NCBI RefSeq assembly: GCF_000761445.1 | Contig: NZ_KN196470.1 | Location: 1,658,823 to 1,722,822, forward strand | Length of the DNA: 64,000 nucleotides | Source of the DNA: Oleiagrimonas soli | Lineage (GTDB): Bacteria > Pseudomonadota > Gammaproteobacteria > Xanthomonadales > Rhodanobacteraceae | Direction of reading: 5' to 3' | In this document: piece after piece, positions 15,784-23,217 of the stretch | How the letters are laid out: each line of letters opens with the position of its first letter | How positions within the stretch are numbered: the first letter of the stretch is position 1 | Notes under the pieces: generated by a model | What the model saw: only the letters and a program-made list of their open reading frames with translations | Told to the model about the DNA's origin: nothing | Databases searched by the model: none | Translations under genes and position numbers: made by a program

Positions 15784-18183
15784 CTAGCTGCGCGGTGGCT
15801 GAAACGACGGCGGCGCGGCGTCCGCGGCGCTGCCCCAGCGCGTGTCCGGTTGCGTGCCGAGGGTGTAGTCGAGCCGGCCGCCGTGCTGCACGAAGTCGGC
15901 CGGCAGCCACGGTTTGTCGTGAGCGACGCCGTCGACCTTCAGCGCCTGCACGTAGGGCGCGTTCGTCGCGGCCTGCGGCGCGTCGATGACGATGTCGCCG
16001 CCCGGGCGATGGATGACCGCATGAGGAAACAGCGGGCTGCCGAGCACGAGTTCGGCACGGCCGGGAATCTCCGGATACATGCCCAGCGCGGCCCACACGT
16101 ACCAGGACGACATCTCGCCCAGATCGTCGTTGCCGGGGATGCCGTCCGGCGCATCCTTCCACAGCGTGTTCTCGACGATGCGCACGGCTTCCTGTGTCTT
16201 CCATGGCTGGCCGGCGTAGCCGTACAGCCAAGGCGTTTCCACCGACGGTTCGTTGTTGAGCTCGGCATGCAGCGGGCCGGCGTCGGTCAGCGCCCAGCGG
16301 CCGTCCTTGTGATGGAAGAAGGCGTCCAGACGACGGGTCGCGGCGGCCTTGCCGCCCAGCGCGTCGAACAGACCGTGCACGTCGAACGGCACCATCCACA
16401 GATAGACCGCCGCGCTGCCCTCGACGAAGCCATCGTCGGTGCTCGGCGTGAAGGCCGGCCAGCTGCCGTCGGCGTTGCGATTCTGGATGTAGCCGCCTTC
16501 CGGCGTGGCGTGCGGGTTGAACAGGTTGCGCCAGTAGCCGGCCCGCGTGAGGAAATTGGCGTGACCTTCGGCGTCGCCCGTGTACGCCGCGAGCTGCGAC
16601 AGCGCGAAGTCGGCGGTGGCGTCTTCCAGCGTTTCGCCCGCGCCGCCCCAGGCGTGCGACTTGGCGGCGATGTAGTGCAGCTTCAGCCACTGGTCCAGCG
16701 AGGGGCGCTGGCCGACGCATTCGACGTTGCAGCCGGCGTCGCTGAGATCCTGTGCGGTGACCGTGGTGGCGGCGTGCTTCAGCGAGGCGTAGGCGGCCTT
16801 CACGTCGAAGTCGCGTCCGCCGAAGGCGACGATGTCGGCCACGGCCGGCGCGGACGGATCGCCGCTCATCACGTGTGTGCCGCCGGAGTTGTGGGTCCAG
16901 CGATCCCACTTGCCGTGGTTCTGCCGGGCCTGGTTGAACAGCGACTGCGCGATGTCGCTGGCGCGCTTCGGTTCCAGCAGCGTGACCAACTGCAGATGTG
17001 AGCGGTAGATGTCCCAACCGGAGAAATTCGCGTACTGCGCCTGCTGCGCGCCGTGCACACGATGGGTCATCTGATCGAAGCCGCGGTATTCGCCGTTGAC
17101 GTCGCTGTACAGGTTCGGATGCATCATGACGTGATACAGCGCGGTGTAGAACACGCTGCGTTGCGCCGGCGTGCCGCCCTGGATGGCGATGCGGCCCAGC
17201 GCGCGGTTCCAGGCGTCGCGGGCCATGCCGCGCACCTGCGCGAGGCTGCTTCCGTGCGGGATCTCGGCGGCGAGATTGGCGCGCGCGTTGGCCAGGCTGA
17301 CGTAGGAAATGCCGACACGCACGGTCACGTCGCGCGCGCCCTTGCCGGCGAAGCCGACCCACGCGCCGGAACCCTTGCCGACCGGCGGCCAGCCCTTGGC
17401 ACCGTAGGTGGTACCGCCTGATGCGGAAGTGCTGCCGGCATGCACCGCGCCATCGCGCCAGGTGCCGGTAGCGGCGAAGGCGCGGTCGAAGCGGGCCACG
17501 AAGTACAGCGTGTAGTAACTGCGCTGGTCGGCCTTGGCCAGGTAGCCGCAGAAGTTGCCGCTGGTGACCGAGCCGCTGACGGTGCGCGTACGCGGATCGA
17601 TCTTGGCCTGCGCGTCGCTGCTGCCGACTTCCGAATCGGAGACGCGGATCAGCAGGTTGGCCGGCTTGCCGGCCGGAAAGCGGAAACGCGCGATGCCGCT
17701 GCGCGGCGCAGCGGCGAGTTCGACGGCGACGCCGTTGGCGAGCTTCACGCGGTAGTCGCCAGCGCGCGCGGTCTCGTCCGCGTGCCGGAAGTCGCTGGCG
17801 TAGCGCGCGTCCTTGGCGTCGGCCGAGGGCGAGGTGGTCACCGGCACGGTGATCGGCATGAACGGCACGTCGCCGCTGGCGCCCGCGCAGCCGGTGCCGG
17901 ACAGGTGGGTCAGGCTGAAACCGCGGATGCGCGTGGCGTCGTACTGATAGCCGCCCGGCGCGGCGGTGCGCACATGGTGGCCACGCGTGTTCTCCGGGCT
18001 CCACTGCAGCATGCCGAAGGGCAGGGTCGCGCCGGGAAAGGTGTTGCCGCCGTTGCGGCTGCCGATCAGCGGATGCACCGCGTCGGCCGGCGTGGTGGCG
18101 GCCGGTGCGGCCAGCGTGGCGCCGCTCGCGAGCGCCAGGGCGGCGATGGCGGAAACAAGCAGGCGGGAGCGAAGTCGTTGCAT
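15784..18183 (-). CDS. Exported GH92 alpha-mannosidase (canonical catalytic residues)
   Basis: 799 residues: signal peptide (cleavage near GATLA-AP), GH92 N-terminal beta domain (HPLIGSRNGGNTFPGATLPF, GFSLTHLSGTGC), helical linker and (alpha/alpha)6 domain. The catalytic acid is present as Glu645 in LNNEPSVETPWLYGYAG, and the acidic base region is GNDDLGEMSSWYVW with Asp686/Asp687. GH92 enzymes are calcium-dependent inverting exo-alpha-mannosidases acting mostly on alpha-1,2, -1,3 or -1,6 links. Which link cannot be told from motifs alone; the NNEPS variant instead of GNEPS suggests a linkage preference different from that of the gene at 23218. It has its own operator copy (18208-18222) although it follows the isomerase gene by only 82 bases. 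Confidence 0.94.
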   Translation of the reverse strand: MQRLRSRLLVSAIAALALASGATLAAPAATTPADAVHPLIGSRNGGNTFPGATLPFGMLQWSPENTRGHHVRTAAPGGYQYDATRIRGFSLTHLSGTGCAGASGDVPFMPITVPVTTSPSADAKDARYASDFRHADETARAGDYRVKLANGVAVELAAAPRSGIARFRFPAGKPANLLIRVSDSEVGSSDAQAKIDPRTRTVSGSVTSGNFCGYLAKADQRSYYTLYFVARFDRAFAATGTWRDGAVHAGSTSASGGTTYGAKGWPPVGKGSGAWVGFAGKGARDVTVRVGISYVSLANARANLAAEIPHGSSLAQVRGMARDAWNRALGRIAIQGGTPAQRSVFYTALYHVMMHPNLYSDVNGEYRGFDQMTHRVHGAQQAQYANFSGWDIYRSHLQLVTLLEPKRASDIAQSLFNQARQNHGKWDRWTHNSGGTHVMSGDPSAPAVADIVAFGGRDFDVKAAYASLKHAATTVTAQDLSDAGCNVECVGQRPSLDQWLKLHYIAAKSHAWGGAGETLEDATADFALSQLAAYTGDAEGHANFLTRAGYWRNLFNPHATPEGGYIQNRNADGSWPAFTPSTDDGFVEGSAAVYLWMVPFDVHGLFDALGGKAAATRRLDAFFHHKDGRWALTDAGPLHAELNNEPSVETPWLYGYAGQPWKTQEAVRIVENTLWKDAPDGIPGNDDLGEMSSWYVWAALGMYPEIPGRAELVLGSPLFPHAVIHRPGGDIVIDAPQAATNAPYVQALKVDGVAHDKPWLPADFVQHGGRLDYTLGTQPDTRWGSAADAAPPSFQPPRS

Positions 18184-18207
18184 GGCGGAACCTCGTCGTG
18201 AAGCGAT

Positions 18208-18222
18208 TTGTATCGATCTAAA
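18208..18222. promoter_or_regulatory. LacI-type operator word, copy 2 (GH92 gene 2)
   Basis: On the plus strand TTGTATCGATCTAAA, i.e. TTTAGATCGATACAA read toward the gene. It lies 25 bases before the start of the second GH92 gene, in the gap after the isomerase gene. It differs from copy 1 by one base and from copy 3 by one base. This suggests an internal, separately controlled promoter within the minus-strand gene run. Confidence 0.65.
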
Positions 18223-18265
18223 ATTGAACGGAAAGACTGATCCGAAGGGCGTCGCGTGCAGGGAT

Positions 18266-19633
18266 TCAGCGCGGTCCGATCACGTTGAGCACCTCGTAGC
18301 AGGCGCCCATGGTGTGGTAGTCGGTCTTGCCGGCCGGGCTTTTCTCGTTGTCGTACTTCTGGTTCATGCGGTCGAGAATGCGGTACCAGCCGCCGTAGCG
18401 GTGGTCGACCATGTGCTGCCAGGCGTACGTCCAGATGCGCTCGTACCAGAGCCAGTACGCGTCCATGTCGGTGCGGTGCGCCAGCAGCGCGGCGGTGGTC
18501 AGCGTCTCGGCCTGGACCCAGAAGTACTTGTCGTCGTCGCAGATGTTGCCGTCCGGGTCGAAGCCGTAGCACAGGCCGCCGTACTGCTTGTCCCAGGCCA
18601 ATGCAACGGCGGTGTCGAACAGGCGGCGCGCGGTCGGCAGCAGCCAGTCGAGGCCGGGGTAGGCGGGCCTGGGCGCGGCGGCGCGGTCGGCGACCGGGTC
18701 GAGCACCGGGCCGCGCATCGACTCGAATCGCATGGAACTGGCGTCGGCGCGCGCGACCCGCGATTCGTTCCAGCCGGGCACCGTGACCGGCTGGCCGCGC
18801 TCGGAAGCCGGGCGGTGGCAGTAGCGATCCAGGATCAGCAGCAGCTTGGCCCATTCGGTCTGATGACCGGGCTGGAAGCCCCACGGACGGAACAGGTGCT
18901 TGGGATTGTCGCGGTTGTAGTCCCAGTCGACATTCCAGTCGGCGTCGTAGTGTTCCCAGATCAGGCCGTTGGTTTGCTTGGCCTGACGCTGGGTCATGTG
19001 CTCGGCGAGCAGCAGCGCGCGATCCAGGTAGCGCGCCTGGCCGGTGGCCTCGTAGGCGCACAGCATGGCCTCGCACATGTGCATGTTGGCGTTCTGTCCG
19101 CGGTAGGCGGAGAAGTGCCAGTCGGCGTCGGCCTCGTCGCGGTACAGACCGGCGTCGGCGTCCCAGAAACGCTCTTCCAGCAGCTGCCAGGTCTCGTCCA
19201 TCCATTCGGCGGCCTGTTCGGAACCGGCCTTGTGCGCGGTGGCGTAGGCCAGCATCACGAAGGCGACGCCGTAGCAGTGATTGGTGCGGTCTTCGGCCAG
19301 GCCGTCGAACAGCGTCCACACGTAGCCGCCGGTGGTGGTGTCGCGATGCACTTCGCGCAGGTAGTTCAGGCCGTGGCGTGCGGCCTCGGCGAAGCGCGTG
19401 CTGCCGAAGTGGCGCGCGGCCATCGCGAAGTTGAAGACGAAGCGTGTGCTGCTGACCAGGTGCCGGTGACGCGTGTTGTAGATGCTGCCGTCGTCGCGGA
19501 AGTACTGGAAGTAGCCGCCCACGGGATCGATGCATCGCGGATAGTAGAAATCCATGGTGTCGGCGATGTGGCGGCGCAGGAATTCGCGCGAACGGAAATC
19601 CGGTACGGGCGTTGCTGGCAGCTTGGGCGTCAT
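18266..19633 (-). CDS. AGE-family sugar isomerase/2-epimerase, probable D-mannose isomerase
   Basis: (alpha/alpha)6-barrel protein of 455 residues in the N-acylglucosamine 2-epimerase superfamily, which includes mannose isomerase, YihS and cellobiose/mannose 2-epimerases. Catalytic-type residues are visible in TRHRHLVSSTRFVFNF, AYRGQNANMHMCEAML, WGFQPGHQTEWAKLLL and TDYHTMGACYEVLN. An insertion of about 40 residues (ERGQPVTVPGWNESR onward) lies between barrel helices. With a transporter and PfkB kinase in the same run and three GH92 enzymes around it, converting mannose to fructose is the most economical reading. A 2-epimerase acting on beta-mannosyl-glucose or on mannose to glucose is the main alternative. 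Its ATG overlaps the kinase stop (ATGA). Confidence 0.85.
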   Translation of the reverse strand: MTPKLPATPVPDFRSREFLRRHIADTMDFYYPRCIDPVGGYFQYFRDDGSIYNTRHRHLVSSTRFVFNFAMAARHFGSTRFAEAARHGLNYLREVHRDTTTGGYVWTLFDGLAEDRTNHCYGVAFVMLAYATAHKAGSEQAAEWMDETWQLLEERFWDADAGLYRDEADADWHFSAYRGQNANMHMCEAMLCAYEATGQARYLDRALLLAEHMTQRQAKQTNGLIWEHYDADWNVDWDYNRDNPKHLFRPWGFQPGHQTEWAKLLLILDRYCHRPASERGQPVTVPGWNESRVARADASSMRFESMRGPVLDPVADRAAAPRPAYPGLDWLLPTARRLFDTAVALAWDKQYGGLCYGFDPDGNICDDDKYFWVQAETLTTAALLAHRTDMDAYWLWYERIWTYAWQHMVDHRYGGWYRILDRMNQKYDNEKSPAGKTDYHTMGACYEVLNVIGPR

Positions 19634-20604
19634 GGCCTCACGTCCATGTAGGTCTCAACTTCTTGTGCCGTGGGCATGGCCGCGAACGAACCTCTGCGTG
19701 TGACGGTGATGGCGCCGCACGCCGCGGCGTAGCGAAGTGTTGCATGCAGTTGTGGCAATGCCGTGATGAACGCATCGAAGTTTCGCGCATCGATGTCCTG
19801 ATCGACCAGCCGCTGCAGCAGCCCGGCGACGAACGCATCGCCGGCGGCGGTGCTGTCGACGACCGTGCTGTCGAAGACTGGCAACTCGCCTTCCGCGTCG
19901 CGTGCGAACCAGCGCAACGGCGCGGCGCCGTCGGTCACCACCAGCAGTCGCGGACGGCCCTGCCAGAGACGCTCGAGGAAGGCTTCTTCGCCATCGACGG
20001 CGAGGTAGTCCAGCTCCTCGGCGCTGAGCTTGATCACGTCGGCCAGATCGAGGCCGCTCCACATCACCGGGCGCGGATCGTCGTGATGATCCCAGCGCGC
20101 GGGACGCAGGTTCAGGTCGAAACTCACCAGCGCATGGGTCGCCGCGGCGCGTCGCATGCCTTCGCGGGTGGCTTCGGCCAGTTCGGGTTCGCTCATGCTC
20201 AGCGAGCAGACATGCAGCAGGGCGATGTCGTCGAAGGCGTCGTCGCGAAAGTGCTCGCTGCGGAACAGCATGTCCGCCGACGGCGGGCGGTAGAACGAGA
20301 AGCTGCGCTCGCCATGGGCGTCCAGTTGCACGAAGGCCAGAGCGGTCGGCGCGTCGGCCGTGCGCACGACCTGCCGGGTATCCACGCCGGCGCGCTGCAG
20401 ACAGTCGAGCAGGAAGTCGCCGAAACGATCCTCGCTGAGCATGCCGCAGAACTGCGCCGCCCCGCCCAGGCGCGCCACGGCCACGGCGACATTGGCCTGG
20501 CCGCCGCCGGCGAACGGCACATACGCGCGGCTGAAGCCATGGTCGTCCGTGCCTTCCGGATGGAAGTCGATCAGGGCCTCGCCGAAGCAGAGAATCGGGC
20601 GCAT
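19630..20604 (-). CDS. PfkB-family sugar kinase, probable fructokinase
   Basis: Ribokinase-fold enzyme of 324 residues that would phosphorylate fructose to fructose-6-phosphate in the cytoplasm. N-terminal FGEALIDF and the substrate-lid motif GGGQANVAVAVARLGG are typical. LVSFDLNLRPARW matches the D-xN-xR segment. The C-terminal ATP/anion-hole motif is DSTAAGDAFVAGLL instead of the usual DTTGAGDAF, with the catalytic Asp kept. The ATG at 20604 has AAGG at good spacing; one at 20610 is too close to it. The gene lies 19 bases after the transporter gene and overlaps the isomerase gene. Mannokinase activity cannot be excluded. Confidence 0.88.
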   Translation of the reverse strand: MRPILCFGEALIDFHPEGTDDHGFSRAYVPFAGGGQANVAVAVARLGGAAQFCGMLSEDRFGDFLLDCLQRAGVDTRQVVRTADAPTALAFVQLDAHGERSFSFYRPPSADMLFRSEHFRDDAFDDIALLHVCSLSMSEPELAEATREGMRRAAATHALVSFDLNLRPARWDHHDDPRPVMWSGLDLADVIKLSAEELDYLAVDGEEAFLERLWQGRPRLLVVTDGAAPLRWFARDAEGELPVFDSTVVDSTAAGDAFVAGLLQRLVDQDIDARNFDAFITALPQLHATLRYAAACGAITVTRRGSFAAMPTAQEVETYMDVRP

Positions 20605-20623
20605 GGTCATCCTTGTCCGAGGG

Positions 20624-21973
20624 TCATGGAGCGGGCGTTGCGGTTTCGGGAACCTGGCGGATCCTGGATCCGCGGAGGCCGTAGAACAGGATGTAGACGT
20701 AGCATACCAACGGCAGCACGAAGGAAATCTGCAGTCCGAAGCGGTCGGCCAGGAATCCCTGTCCCAGCGGCACCAGCGCGCCGCCGACGATGGCCATGAT
20801 CAGCAGGCTCGATGCCTTGTCGGTCAGCGGTCCCAGCCGTTCGATGCCGAGCGCGAAAATGGTCGGGAACATGATCGAGTTGAACAGGCCGATGGCGATC
20901 ACGCTGATCATGGCGACGTCGCCATGGGTCAGCATCGTGGTGACCAGCAGCGCGCCGGCGACGATGGCGAAGAACGACAGCATCTTGCGCGGATTGATCC
21001 AGGCCAGCAGAAACGAGCCGAAGAAGCGGCCGACCATCGCGCCGCCCCAGTAGAACGACACGTAGTGCGAAGCGGTCTGTTCGCTGATGTTGCCGATGTC
21101 CGGGCGCGAGATGTAGTTGATCATGAAGCTGCCGATGGAAACCTCGGCGCCGACGTAGAAAAAGATCGCCAGTACGCCGAAGGCGACATGCGGAATGCGC
21201 AGTGCTTCGCCAAGGCCGCGCAGGGTTTCGCGCAGCGCCTGCTTGCTCGACGAGGTCTGGCCGGTGTTGTCGCTGAGTGTCGGCAGGTGGAACAGCCACA
21301 CGAAGCCGGCCAGCAGGAACAGCGCCGCCGCCAGGCCCAGGTAGGGCATCTGCACCGACTGTGCCTGTTCGCTGCGGTAGAGCAGCTGATCGGTGGCGGA
21401 CATCGTGGCCACTTCGCTGGCCTTCTTCACCGCATGCGAAAGAATCAGATAGCCGCCGAAGATCGGCGCCAGGGTAGTGCCCAGCGAATTCAGCGTCTGC
21501 GCCAGCGTCAGGCGACTGGAGCCGGTGCGCGCGGGGCCGAGCAGGGTGACGTAGGGATTGGCGGCCACCTGCAGCACGGTGATACCGCTGGCCAGCACGA
21601 ACAGCGCGCCGAGAAAGACCGGATAGTTGTGCCATTGCGCCGCCGGCAGAAAGCCCAGCGCGCCGACGCCGGCAATGCCCAGTCCGGTGACGATGCCCAG
21701 CTTGAAGCCCAGACGCTCGACCAGCCAGCCGCTGGGCAGCGACATCAGGAAGTAGGTGCCGAAGAAGGTGAACTGCACCAGCATGACCTTGGTGTAGCTG
21801 AGCTCGAACGCGGCCTTCAGATGCGGGATCAGGCTGTCGTTCAGCGCGGTCAGGAAACCCCACATGAAGAAGACCAGGGTCAGCACGGTCAGCGCGGCCG
21901 GGAAGTAGGTGTAGCGCTTGTCGCCGGGAGCGCCGGACGGTGCGGATGTGGGAGCGGGCGAGAAGGAGGCCAT
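20624..21973 (-). CDS. Sugar MFS transporter, FucP/GluP (fucose/glucose-galactose:H+) type
   Basis: A 12-helix inner-membrane sugar:proton symporter of 449 residues. Family features are FFMWGFLTALNDSLIPHLK in helix 1 with the Asn-Asp pair, the QFTFFGTYFLMSLPSGWLVE segment of helix 2, and the QVAANPYVTLLGP motif. The second half shows FFYVGAEVSIGSFMINY and FNSIMFPTIFALG. In carbohydrate loci of Xanthomonadales and Bacteroidetes such proteins bring in the free hexose released by exported glycosidases; mannose is inferred here. The ATG at 21973 has AAGG about 10 bases upstream. It follows lacI by 17 bases and so probably shares its transcript. Confidence 0.9.
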   Translation of the reverse strand: MASFSPAPTSAPSGAPGDKRYTYFPAALTVLTLVFFMWGFLTALNDSLIPHLKAAFELSYTKVMLVQFTFFGTYFLMSLPSGWLVERLGFKLGIVTGLGIAGVGALGFLPAAQWHNYPVFLGALFVLASGITVLQVAANPYVTLLGPARTGSSRLTLAQTLNSLGTTLAPIFGGYLILSHAVKKASEVATMSATDQLLYRSEQAQSVQMPYLGLAAALFLLAGFVWLFHLPTLSDNTGQTSSSKQALRETLRGLGEALRIPHVAFGVLAIFFYVGAEVSIGSFMINYISRPDIGNISEQTASHYVSFYWGGAMVGRFFGSFLLAWINPRKMLSFFAIVAGALLVTTMLTHGDVAMISVIAIGLFNSIMFPTIFALGIERLGPLTDKASSLLIMAIVGGALVPLGQGFLADRFGLQISFVLPLVCYVYILFYGLRGSRIRQVPETATPAP

Positions 21974-21990
21974 CGATCGGTACCTTGCGG

Positions 21991-23013
21991 TCAGGAATGA
22001 GGTGGCTTGCAGGTGCTGCCACGCACCACCAGTTCGGCGGCGGCGTGCAGTTCGCTGGGCGTGGTGTCGGGGAGGCGAACGCGTTGCAGGATGCGCTCGG
22101 CCGCCTGGCGTCCGCGGCCGCGCGGATCGGTGGCGACGGTGGTCAGTGGCGGCAGGCAGACGGCGGCTTCGGGGATGTCGTCGAAGCCGGTCACCGCGAA
22201 GTCGTGTCCGGGGCGGCGGCCGCGGGCGTGGAGTCCCAGCATCAGGCCGAGCGCGACGGCGTCGTTGTAGCAGACCGCGGCGGTCGGCGCCGGATCGCGC
22301 ACGAACAGCGCACTGGTCTGGGCGGCGGCCTGCAGGCGGGTCGGCGCGCTCTCGATCAGCCATGGCGGCTCGACGGCGATGCCGGCGGCCTGCATGGCGT
22401 CCGCGTGCCCCTGACGACGTTCGCGGCAGGAGCTGGAATCGGCATGACCGCCGAAGAACGCGATGCGCCGATGGCCGAGTTGCAGCAGGTGTTCGGTCGC
22501 CAGCCGCGCGCCGCGGCGGTTGTCCAGCGCCAGGAAGTCCCAGCGGGCGTGCGGCAGCTTGCGGTTGAACACCAGCACCGGCGTGTGCGTGCCGACGATC
22601 TTCAGCAGCTCGTTGCCGTCGCTGTGCTCGGCCGGCGACAGGATGATGCCGGCCGGTGCGTGTTCGCTCAGCGAGGCCAGGACCTTGCGCTGGCGTTCGG
22701 TGGACTCGCCGGTGCTGCCGAGCAGGGTGACGAAGCCGGCCGCGCCGAGCGCTTCGTCGACGCCGGCGGCGAATTCGGCGAAGAACGGATTGGACAGATC
22801 GTTGACCACCAGCGCCACGCTGGAGGACGTGCGTTGGCGCAGGTTCGCCGCCGCGCGGTTGTAGACGTAGCCCTGTCGCTTGAGTTCAGCCTCGACCTTC
22901 TTGCGCGTCTCGGCGGCGACCAGCGGACTGTTGCGCAACACCAGCGACACCGTCGCGCGCGAGACCTTGCAGCCACGCGCGATGTCGGCCAGCGTGACGC
23001 GACGCTGGTTCAT
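21991..23013 (-). CDS. LacI-family transcriptional regulator of the mannose-glycan locus
   Basis: 340 residues: an N-terminal helix-turn-helix (VTLADIARGCKVSRATVSLV, about residues 6-25) with the hinge region NRAAANLRQRTSSSVALVV, then a periplasmic-binding-like sensor domain (DLSNPFFAEFAAGVDEAL, GFDDIPEA near the end). It is first in the run lacI-transporter-kinase-isomerase and divergent from GH92 gene 3. Matching 15-base words precede all three GH92 genes and weaker ones precede lacI itself, suggesting autoregulation and control of the whole locus. The inducer is probably mannose or a manno-oligosaccharide (inference). The Shine-Dalgarno is weak. Confidence 0.93.
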   Translation of the reverse strand: MNQRRVTLADIARGCKVSRATVSLVLRNSPLVAAETRKKVEAELKRQGYVYNRAAANLRQRTSSSVALVVNDLSNPFFAEFAAGVDEALGAAGFVTLLGSTGESTERQRKVLASLSEHAPAGIILSPAEHSDGNELLKIVGTHTPVLVFNRKLPHARWDFLALDNRRGARLATEHLLQLGHRRIAFFGGHADSSSCRERRQGHADAMQAAGIAVEPPWLIESAPTRLQAAAQTSALFVRDPAPTAAVCYNDAVALGLMLGLHARGRRPGHDFAVTGFDDIPEAAVCLPPLTTVATDPRGRGRQAAERILQRVRLPDTTPSELHAAAELVVRGSTCKPPHS

Positions 23014-23084
23014 GCGGCACCGTCGCGAGCGGCGGCGCCGACCGGTGGGACGAACGAAATGGGCATGACAGGTTCGACAAGGTG

Positions 23085-23099
23085 TTTGGAACGATTGAA
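23085..23099. promoter_or_regulatory. Degenerate LacI-type operator word in the lacI/GH92-3 divergent region
   Basis: TTTGGAACGATTGAA matches copy 3 (TTTAGAACGATACAA) at 12 of 15 positions, including the GAACGAT core. It lies 72 bases from the lacI start and may serve autoregulation. Confidence 0.45.
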
Positions 23100-23110
23100 T
23101 GGCCTGCGGC

Positions 23111-23124
23111 TGATATCGTTTACA
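23111..23124. promoter_or_regulatory. Weak LacI-type half-match in the lacI/GH92-3 divergent region
   Basis: TGATATCGTTTACA; its complement contains the AACGATA core of copy 3, but the flanks differ. Listed because it lies between two better copies; it may be chance. Confidence 0.25.
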
Positions 23125-23188
23125 GGTCCGCGTGACATCATGCAATGCAACATGTCGCAGACGCAACGTCATGCTACTTTGCGTCGCA

Positions 23189-23203
23189 TTTAGAACGATA
23201 CAA
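23189..23203. promoter_or_regulatory. LacI-type operator word, copy 3 (GH92 gene 3)
   Basis: TTTAGAACGATACAA, 15 bases before the start codon of the third GH92 gene. It differs from copies 1 and 2 by two and one bases. It sits so close to the start that a bound repressor would cover the promoter or transcript start. Confidence 0.65.
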
Positions 23204-23217
23204 AAGGGGCCGTTGCC

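Noticed and set aside
15731-18004. A 757-residue frame overlapping GH92 gene 2 on the same strand
   Set aside because: Composition is Arg/Gln/Ala-rich shadow translation; the other frame has a signal peptide and GH92 motifs.
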